This document shows, one piece after another, positions 58,465 through 64,000 of a stretch of 64,000 nt of DNA. The position numbers and the translations under genes were made by a program. Source of the DNA: Nonomuraea dietziae (lineage in GTDB: Bacteria; Actinomycetota; Actinomycetes; Streptosporangiales; Streptosporangiaceae); the NCBI RefSeq assembly GCF_014195505.1, contig NZ_JACIBV010000001.1, positions 2,480,001 to 2,544,000 on the forward strand, given 5' to 3'. Under the pieces are notes generated by a model. The model worked only from the letters and a program-made list of their open reading frames with translations, had not been told where the DNA came from and searched no databases. Each line of letters starts with the position of its first letter. The stretch's first letter is position 1.

Positions 58465-58929
58465 ATGACCACTTCCGCAGCACCATGGCACGCCACGAAG
58501 GGCACCGCACCGCCCGCGTGGCTCGAGGACCTGCTGTCAGGCGAACCTGGCGAGCAGGTCGCCTTGCTGGAGTTCACGATGCCCGCCGATCCCGCGCTGG
58601 TGGGCAGCGCGAGGCGGTTCGTGCGCGCCACCTTCACCGGCTGGGACTCCGGCGAGACCGCCGTCTTCGACGCGCAGCTCGTCGTCTCCGAGCTGATCAC
58701 CAATGCCATCAGGCACGGGGGCGGCGCCAGATCGCTCAGGCTGATGTGCTCGGAAAGGCGGCTCGGCTGCGCCGTACAGGACTTCAGCGGAGCCGTGCCC
58801 GTGGCCTCCACCTCGGGCTTCCTCGCCGAGTTCGGCAGGGGGCTGCCGCTCATCGAGGCGCTGGCGACGGCCTGGGGGTGGCTTCATCCCCCCGGCGGCG
58901 GCAAGCTCGTCTGGGCGGCGCTCGCCTGA
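58465..58929 (+). CDS. Anti-sigma-like ATP-binding protein (HATPase_c_2)
   Basis: 154 residues of the RsbW/AbaA-like GHKL type: VVSELITNAIRHGGGA carries the N-box Asn that holds Mg-ATP, and DFSGAVPV / FGRGLPLIEALATAWGW the G-boxes. Such small kinases often accompany WhiJ-like regulators and may phosphorylate or bind anti-anti-sigma partners. The catalytic set looks intact. ATG 58465 follows GGGGACCTCC. Its stop lies 3 bp from the end of the convergent phosphoribosyltransferase gene. Confidence 0.88.
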   Translation: MTTSAAPWHATKGTAPPAWLEDLLSGEPGEQVALLEFTMPADPALVGSARRFVRATFTGWDSGETAVFDAQLVVSELITNAIRHGGGARSLRLMCSERRLGCAVQDFSGAVPVASTSGFLAEFGRGLPLIEALATAWGWLHPPGGGKLVWAALA

Positions 58930-58932
58930 GGC

Positions 58933-59562
58933 TCAGCGCGCCCGCAGCAGCGAGAGCACCTCGGCGTCGCCGAGCTGGTCGAAGTACTCGTACCACTGGC
59001 CGACCGCGCGGAAGTCCGGCGGTGTGGCCAGCACCACCACCTCGTCCGCCTCACCGCGCAGCATCCTGACCGTCCGCGCCGCTCCGACCGGCGCGGCCAG
59101 CGTGAGCCTGTCGGGCTCGGCTGCGGCCAGCGCGCGCAGCGCGGCCCTGGCGGTGACGCCGGTGGCCAGCCCGTCGTCGACCACCACGACGTCGCGCCCC
59201 GCCACGTCCGGCAGCGCTCTGCTCCCCCTGTAGACCCGCACCCTGCGCGCCAGCTCCCTTCGCTCGCGCTCCACCACCTCCTCCAGGTCGGCGGTGGTGA
59301 GGCCGAGGCGGGCCATCAGCTGCTCGTCGAAGACCGGCTCGCCGCCCTCGGCGATCGCCCCCACACCCAGCTCCGGCGAGTCGGGGTAGCCGATCTTCCT
59401 GGTGACCAGGACGTCGAGCACCCCGCCGAGCCTGCGAGCCACGGGCAGCGCCACCGCCACCCCGCCGCGGGGCAGCGCCAGCACGACCGGGTCGTGCAGG
59501 CCGAGCAGGCGCTCGGCCAGCAGAGCGCCCGCCTCCGCCCTGTCGATGAAGAGATGGGCCAT
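58933..59562 (-). CDS. Phosphoribosyltransferase family protein
   Basis: 209 residues. The PRPP loop is VVVVDDGLATGVT (125-137); the N-terminal LALPRGGVAVALPVARRLG and the later QWYEYFDQLGDAEV are standard for stand-alone PRTase-like proteins often found with dienelactone hydrolase or dosR-type genes. A real nucleobase substrate is not assured. The ATG at 59562 gives the family start but has no clear ribosome site; a GTG at 59613 is the alternative. Confidence 0.87.
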   Translation of the reverse strand: MAHLFIDRAEAGALLAERLLGLHDPVVLALPRGGVAVALPVARRLGGVLDVLVTRKIGYPDSPELGVGAIAEGGEPVFDEQLMARLGLTTADLEEVVERERRELARRVRVYRGSRALPDVAGRDVVVVDDGLATGVTARAALRALAAAEPDRLTLAAPVGAARTVRMLRGEADEVVVLATPPDFRAVGQWYEYFDQLGDAEVLSLLRAR

Positions 59563-59608
59563 AGCGCAGTGATACCCGCTGCGGGAGGCGAGCCCCTCCC
59601 CTGAGCCG

Positions 59609-59643
59609 GTCACCGGTGACCTTCACGCTAGGTCACCGGTGAC
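59609..59643. promoter_or_regulatory. Paired GTCACCGGTGAC palindromes
   Basis: The 12-bp perfect palindrome GTCACCGGTGAC occurs at 59609-59620 and 59632-59643, centres 23 bp apart. As a unit the two also form a 13-bp-stem hairpin with a 9-nt loop. They lie between the rsgA stop and the phosphoribosyltransferase start on the same strand: terminator, operator or both. Confidence 0.5.
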
Positions 59644-59661
59644 GGCACGGGGACGGCCCCG

Positions 59662-60762
59662 CTACGGCCTGTTGCGGCCCGAGCGGCGCATCTCCTTGTG
59701 GATGATCTTCCACCGGTTCTGCTGCTCCTTGCGCAGCCTGGCGTCGGTTCTGCCGGCCATCCAGGCCGCCTCCCTCTGCAGCTTGAACCAGCTCTCCAGC
59801 CGCCGCTCGGCCAGCTCGCCGCTCTCCACCGCCGCCTGTACGGCGCAGCCGGGCTCGCCGTCGTGCCCGCAGTCGCCGAACCTGCAGGAGCCCGCCAGCG
59901 CCTCGATGTCGGCGAAGACCAGGTCCACGCCGTCGGTCATCTCGTAGAGCCCGACCCGCCTGATGCCGGGCGTGTCGATGATCAGCCCACCGCCCGGCAG
60001 CGGGATGAGCTCCCTGTGCACGGTGGTGTGCCGCCCCCTGCCGTCGCCCGCGCGGACCAGCTGGGTCTCCATGACCCCGTCCCCGGCCAGCGCGTTGACC
60101 AGGGTGGACTTGCCCGCGCCCGAAGGCCCGAGCACGACGGCGGTGCGTGAGCCCGCCAGGTAGTCGCGCACCAGCGCGACCCCCTCGCCCAGCACGGAGG
60201 AGACGGCGTGCACCGCCACGCCGGGCGCGGCGGCGGCGACGTCGGCCAGCAGGTCGTCGAGGCCCCGCTCGAACAGGTCGGACTTGGTGATGAGGACGAC
60301 GGGCGTGCCGCCGCTCTCCCACGCCAGCGCCACCAGCCGCTCGATGCGGCCGAGGTCGGCGAAGTCGATGGCGTGCATGGACGGCTCGGCCACGAAGACG
60401 AGGTCGACGTTGGCCGCCAGCACCTGCCCCTGACCGTCGCCGGAGAGCCCGCCGCGCGAGGTGCGGCTGACGCCGCCCCTGACGAAGGCGGTACGGCGGG
60501 GCAGCACCGCTTCGAGCTCGTGCCGCCCCTCGGGCAGCTCCTTGAGCGCCACCCAGTCGCCGACGCAGGGCAGGGCCACGGGGTCGTCGGAGGAGGCCCG
60601 CCGTACGCGGGAGCCGTACTTGACGTGGTGGTGCCCGTCGGCGGAGATGACCTCGGCGGCGCCGCGGTCCACCCTGGCCACTCGTGCGGGGACGGTGCCC
60701 GCGGGAAGCTCGGCGGCCAGCGAGTCGGTCCAGCCGAGCAGAGAAAGATCGTGCGTGTTCAA
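59662..60762 (-). CDS. rsgA: Ribosome small-subunit-dependent GTPase A
   Basis: 366 residues. An N-terminal OB fold precedes the circularly permuted GTPase: G4 TKSD (159-162) comes before G1 GPSGAGKST (212-220) and G3 DTPG (263-266). The zinc knuckle is Cys293, Cys298, His300, Cys306. RsgA checks late 30S maturation. The start is a TTG at 60762 preceded by GAAGGG. A 17-codon ORF with a strong ribosome site lies 43 bp upstream. Confidence 0.94.
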   Translation of the reverse strand: MNTHDLSLLGWTDSLAAELPAGTVPARVARVDRGAAEVISADGHHHVKYGSRVRRASSDDPVALPCVGDWVALKELPEGRHELEAVLPRRTAFVRGGVSRTSRGGLSGDGQGQVLAANVDLVFVAEPSMHAIDFADLGRIERLVALAWESGGTPVVLITKSDLFERGLDDLLADVAAAAPGVAVHAVSSVLGEGVALVRDYLAGSRTAVVLGPSGAGKSTLVNALAGDGVMETQLVRAGDGRGRHTTVHRELIPLPGGGLIIDTPGIRRVGLYEMTDGVDLVFADIEALAGSCRFGDCGHDGEPGCAVQAAVESGELAERRLESWFKLQREAAWMAGRTDARLRKEQQNRWKIIHKEMRRSGRNRP

Positions 60763-60805
60763 CGCTTGGGTACCCTTCGGGAAACCGGGCCCCGCGCGGA
60801 ATCGG

Positions 60806-60859
60806 TCAGGCGGGCACCCGGAGGAATTCGGACAGCGTGCAGCTCAGAAAGACCCGCAT
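60806..60859 (-). CDS. 17-residue leader ORF upstream of rsgA
   Basis: The ATG at 60859 is preceded by AGGAGG at 8-nt spacing, one of the best ribosome sites in the window, and encodes MRVFLSCTLSEFLRVPA before TGA. It ends 43 bp before the weakly initiated TTG of rsgA, in the same direction. Leader-peptide control of the downstream gene is the natural idea; the sequence lacks an obvious run of one amino acid. Confidence 0.5.
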   Translation of the reverse strand: MRVFLSCTLSEFLRVPA

Positions 60860-61018
60860 AGTCCTCACCTCCTGTGTCTCGTGGCCGTCTGCCTGCGGGC
60901 ACCCTACCACGCGAGCCCCGTGGCCCGCCTGGCCCAGCCGCCCAGGTGACCAGGTGACCGGCGCCCCGACGCGCGCTCGCGCGTCGCTGTACTCCCCGGC
61001 CGTGGGCGGCTCATGACA

Positions 61019-61055
61019 GCGCCCGCCGTCCCCCGAGGAGGGGGACGGCGGGCGC
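61019..61055 (-). terminator. glyA terminator
   Basis: GCGCCCGCCGTCCCCC (61019-61034) and its exact complement (61040-61055) form a 16-bp GC-rich stem with a GAGGA loop, 20 bp after the glyA stop. Confidence 0.75.
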
Positions 61056-61074
61056 GTCGGCGGTGCTGCGGGGG

Positions 61075-62328
61075 TCAGCCCAGCCCGGGAGCGGGGAACT
61101 GCGCGGTGAGCTCGCTGACCTCGTGGTGGACTCGGGTGATGACGTCCTCGGCGTCGCCCTTGGCCAGCGCGGTGACGACCTCGTCCATCCACGCGCCGAT
61201 CTGCCGCATCTCGGCCTCCTTCATGCCGCGGGAGGTCACCGAGGGGGTGCCGATGCGGATGCCGGAGGGGTCGAACGGCTTGCGGGTGTCGAACGGCACC
61301 GTGTTGTAGTTGGTCTCCAGGCCGGCCCTGTCGAGCGCCTGCGCGGCGGGCTTGCCGCCGATGCCCTTGGGCGTGAGGTCGAGCAGGATCAGGTGGTTGT
61401 CCGTGCCGCCCGAGACCAGGTCGAACCCGCGCGAGGACAGCTCCTCCGCCAGGGCCTTGGCGTTGGCGACGACCTGCGCGGCGTACTCGCGGAAGGACGG
61501 CTGGGCCGCCTCGTGCAGGGCGACGGCGATCGCCGCGGTGGTGTGGTTGTGCGGGCCGCCCTGCAGGCCGGGGAAGACCGCCTTGTTCAGCGCGGTGGCG
61601 TGCTCGTCGGAGGTGGCCATCAGCATGGCCCCGCGCGGGCCGCGCAGCGTCTTGTGCGTGGTGGTGGAGATGACGTCGGCGTGACCGACGGGCGAGGGGT
61701 GCGCGCCACCGGCCACCAGACCGGCGATGTGGGCGATGTCGGCGGCGAGGACGGCGCCGACCTCGCGGGCGATCTCGGCGAAGCCCTCGAAGTCGATGGT
61801 GCGCGGGATCGCGGTGCCGCCACAGAAGATCAGCTTGGGCCGCTCGCGCAGCGCGATCTCCCTGACCTCGTCCATGTCGATGCGGCCGGTGTCCTGGCGA
61901 ACGCCGTAGCGGACGGGGTTGAACCACTTGCCGGTGGCGCTGACCGACCAGCCGTGGGTCAGGTGGCCGCCGAAGGGCAGGCCCATGCCCATGACGGTCT
62001 CGCCCGGCTGCAGGAAGGCCATGTAGATGGCCAGGTTGGCGGGCGAGCCCGAGTAGGGCTGCACGTTGGCGTGGTTGACGCCGAAGACGGCCTTGGCACG
62101 CTCGATCGCCACGGTCTCGATCTGGTCGATGACCTGCTGGCCCTCGTAGTAGCGCTTGCCCGCGTAGCCCTCGGAGTACTTGTTGGTCAGGACCGTGCCG
62201 GTGGCCTCGAGCACCGCCTTGGAGACGTAGTTCTCGGAGGCGATCAGCTTGACGGTGTCGGCCTGGCGGCGCTCCTCGGCCTTGATGAGGTCGGCGATCT
62301 GCGGGTCCACGTTGGCGAGAGAACTCAT
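61075..62328 (-). CDS. glyA: Serine hydroxymethyltransferase
   Basis: 417 residues, full length. It opens DPQIADLIKAEERRQADTVKLIASENYVS and has the PLP-lysine motif TTTHKTLRGPRG, plus YSGSPANLAIYMAF. It interconverts serine and glycine with tetrahydrofolate, feeding one-carbon metabolism. No glycine riboswitch is visible in the 121-bp upstream spacer. A strong hairpin follows the gene, separating it from the leader-rsgA unit. Confidence 0.97.
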   Translation of the reverse strand: MSSLANVDPQIADLIKAEERRQADTVKLIASENYVSKAVLEATGTVLTNKYSEGYAGKRYYEGQQVIDQIETVAIERAKAVFGVNHANVQPYSGSPANLAIYMAFLQPGETVMGMGLPFGGHLTHGWSVSATGKWFNPVRYGVRQDTGRIDMDEVREIALRERPKLIFCGGTAIPRTIDFEGFAEIAREVGAVLAADIAHIAGLVAGGAHPSPVGHADVISTTTHKTLRGPRGAMLMATSDEHATALNKAVFPGLQGGPHNHTTAAIAVALHEAAQPSFREYAAQVVANAKALAEELSSRGFDLVSGGTDNHLILLDLTPKGIGGKPAAQALDRAGLETNYNTVPFDTRKPFDPSGIRIGTPSVTSRGMKEAEMRQIGAWMDEVVTALAKGDAEDVITRVHHEVSELTAQFPAPGLG

Positions 62329-62449
62329 GACTCCCCTGTCGTCATTGACAATGTGCGAAGACCCAGGCGCTCGGCCTTCGCCCCCTTCCGCTCCCCGGTG
62401 GTAGCCCCACCCAAATGCGCCAGTCGCGACGCCTAGACGATATCGGATG

Positions 62450-63436
62450 TCAGCCGGCCGTACGGCTGGCCCTCGTCGCTCCCTCGCCCGGCCACAGCCT
62501 GTCCACCTCGGCGTTCAGTATCGCTCCGATGAGGACGGCGAGCGCGGTGATGTACAGCCACAACAGCACGGCGATGGGCGTGGCCAGCGAGCCGTAGATG
62601 GAGACAGGCGAGATCCAGGCGGCCAGGACCGCGCGCAGCACGGCCGCGCAGATGATCCACAGGAACAGCGCCAGGATCGCCCCCGGCAGCTCCCTGTACC
62701 ACTTGGTGCGCACCGGGACGCTCACGTGGTACAGCACGGTCAGGAACATGACCGAGCCGAGGATCACGGTCGGCCAGTAGAGGACGTCGACGAGCGCGCC
62801 GTAGTCGGGCGGCAGCCCGTCCTTCAGCAGGGTCGGCCCGATGACCAGCACCGGCATGACGATGATGCCGATGACCAGGCCGATCAGGTAGAGCCCGAAG
62901 GACATCAGCCTGGTGCGGATGATGCCGCGCTCCTCGCCCAGGCCGTAGGCGACGGAGATGAGGTCCACGTAGACGTAGAGCGCCCTCGAGCCCGACCACA
63001 GCGACAGCAGGAAGCCGAGCGAGATCAGTGAGACCTTGCCCGCGTCGTCGCGCAGCACGTCCTCGATCAGCGGGGTCACCACGCCCGCGACGGCCTCGGG
63101 GGTGAACAGCAGGGCGGCCTGCTGCTCGACCCAGGTCCTCACCTCCTCGACGATGGTCGGCCCGAGCCAGACCCCGAGCTTGGCCAGCACGCCGATGAGG
63201 GCGAGGACGAACGGCGGCAGGGACAGCAGCGCGAAGAAGGCGGCCTCACCGGCCAGGCCCGTGACCCGGTAGGTGACGCCGGCGTCCACGGACGCGCGAA
63301 CGATGGCCCACGACCGGGTGTCGAGCACCCAGTTGAGCCGCTCCCTCGCGCGGCTCATGCTGAGCCGCGGGCCGCGCCGTTTGGTGCGCGGCGGTACGTC
63401 GGTGGACGTCATGGCACCCAAGGTATTCGCTGTCAC
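62450..63436 (-). CDS. YihY/BrkB family inner-membrane protein
   Basis: 328 residues with about six to seven membrane helices. YihY features: LAGEAAFFALLSLPPFVLALIGVL near the N-terminus and SLATPIAVLLWLYITALAVLIGAILNAEV near the end. The function is unknown; the old ribonuclease BN name was an error for this family. GTG 63436 has GGGAAG at good spacing; ATG 63412 is the alternative. Confidence 0.9.
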   Translation of the reverse strand: MTANTLGAMTSTDVPPRTKRRGPRLSMSRARERLNWVLDTRSWAIVRASVDAGVTYRVTGLAGEAAFFALLSLPPFVLALIGVLAKLGVWLGPTIVEEVRTWVEQQAALLFTPEAVAGVVTPLIEDVLRDDAGKVSLISLGFLLSLWSGSRALYVYVDLISVAYGLGEERGIIRTRLMSFGLYLIGLVIGIIVMPVLVIGPTLLKDGLPPDYGALVDVLYWPTVILGSVMFLTVLYHVSVPVRTKWYRELPGAILALFLWIICAAVLRAVLAAWISPVSIYGSLATPIAVLLWLYITALAVLIGAILNAEVDRLWPGEGATRASRTAG

Positions 63437-63477
63437 CGGTCACTTCCCGCGACGACCTGTGACAATCCCATCTCGTG

Positions 63478-63849
63478 TCAGGTTTCGACGATACGCGCGC
63501 CGAGGGGCAGGAGGGAGACGGGGATCATCTTGATGTTGGCCACGCCGAGCGGAATGCCGATGATCGAGACGAACAGCGGGATCGCCGTGATGACGTGCCC
63601 GAGCGCCAGCCACCAGCCCGCGAAGACCAGCCAGACGACGTTGCCGATGGTCGACATCGCGCCCGCGTCGGAGTCGCGCACGACGGTCCTGCCGAACGGC
63701 CACAGCGCGTAGGCGGCGATCCTGAACGAGGCGATGCCGAAGGGGATCGTGACGATCAGGACGCAGCAGATGATGCCGGCGATCACATAGCCGATCGCCA
63801 ACCAGATCCCGGCCAGGACCAGCCAGATGACGTTCAGGATTGTCCGCAT
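63478..63849 (-). CDS. YccF domain-containing membrane protein
   Basis: 123 residues made of two copies of the YccF unit: LNVIWLVLAGIWLAIGYVIA and GNVVWLVFAGWWLALGHVIT, each followed by a (P/I)FG or PLG loop. It is a small inner-membrane protein of unknown function. It is on the same strand as the YihY gene, 41 bp upstream. Confidence 0.9.
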   Translation of the reverse strand: MRTILNVIWLVLAGIWLAIGYVIAGIICCVLIVTIPFGIASFRIAAYALWPFGRTVVRDSDAGAMSTIGNVVWLVFAGWWLALGHVITAIPLFVSIIGIPLGVANIKMIPVSLLPLGARIVET

Positions 63850-63881
63850 AGTTCCAGCATGTCAGGACCTATCCAAAAAGA

Positions 63882-64000
63882 TCATCCGGTATCGCCCTGA
63901 ATCGCCCCTGAGGGAGCCCTGCCCTTGCCGGGCGGGCCGGCGAACGCCTGCGCCACCGCCATCCACCGGCCCGCCGTCGCGCCCTCGGCGACCAGCCCGG
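63882..64000 (-). CDS. C-terminal end of an unidentified protein, cut by window edge
   Basis: A minus-strand frame open to the right edge gives 39 residues (GLVAEGATAGRWMAVAQAFA, then a Gly/Pro-rich tail) before a TGA at 63882. Composition looks like a genuine protein end. No family can be assigned from so little. Confidence 0.4.
   Translation of the reverse strand, partial: GLVAEGATAGRWMAVAQAFAGPPGKGRAPSGAIQGDTG

Noticed and set aside
62329..62449. Glycine riboswitch before glyA
   Set aside because: The spacer is only 121 bp and shows no conserved aptamer core.

Overview
The window is high-GC (roughly 70%) actinomycete chromosome. It carries a WhiB-type regulator, a whiJ-like developmental module (XRE/DUF5753, DUF397 and an anti-sigma-like ATPase), a PknB-type Ser/Thr kinase, an iron box of the IdeR/DmdR type and dense ATGA-coupled operons. 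The gene style fits a filamentous member of Streptosporangiales (Nonomuraea-like), but that is a guess from gene content, not a placement. There are no rRNA, tRNA, CRISPR, transposase or integrase genes.

Layout. 0-12 kb holds housekeeping and accessory single genes: a DinB protein cut by the left edge, an SDR, a membrane-anchored EEP hydrolase, a lipoprotein serine hydrolase, a small secreted RTX-type protein, TetR, GNAT, a LysR gene divergent from a membrane protein and Tat-exported multicopper oxidase pair, a B3/4 protein, a CoxG-like protein and a polysaccharide deacetylase lipoprotein. 12-14.4 kb is cydAB (cytochrome bd), preceded by three evenly phased palindromes. 14.3-20.1 kb is a complete branched-chain-type ABC uptake operon (livJHMGF order) divergent from a LacI regulator. 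20-24 kb has an M4 metallopeptidase, an MFS exporter and a small lipoprotein.

23.8-43 kb is the metabolic core. A three-subunit molybdenum hydroxylase (FAD, 2Fe-2S and Mo subunits) is coupled to a nucleobase permease upstream and, unusually, to a leucine-rich-repeat protein downstream. A second nucleobase permease, a PucR regulator and allH-allF-allG homologues (oxamic transcarbamylase subunits, formerly DUF2877, FdrA and DUF1116) lie to the right. Together these suggest purine uptake, oxidation and late allantoin breakdown. Between the two paralogous permeases sits a PaaX-controlled operon (SDR, amidohydrolase, MaoC hydratase, MHS transporter, acyl-CoA ligase) whose enzyme set matches the non-thiolytic side-chain shortening known for hydroxycinnamates in Rhodococcus.

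43-64 kb holds a receptor-like Ser/Thr kinase, a MOSC protein, an MFS protein, a short family-A DNA polymerase, a metallophosphoesterase, an AGPS-like flavoprotein/TetR/GlpD-like cluster, an iron-box-controlled sucrase/ferredoxin-like protein, a WhiB protein, the whiJ-like module, a phosphoribosyltransferase, rsgA behind a 17-codon leader ORF, glyA, and YihY and YccF membrane proteins. Four gene-free spacers (36.0, 46.4, 47.9 and 49.8 kb) each hold a different degenerate direct-repeat family.
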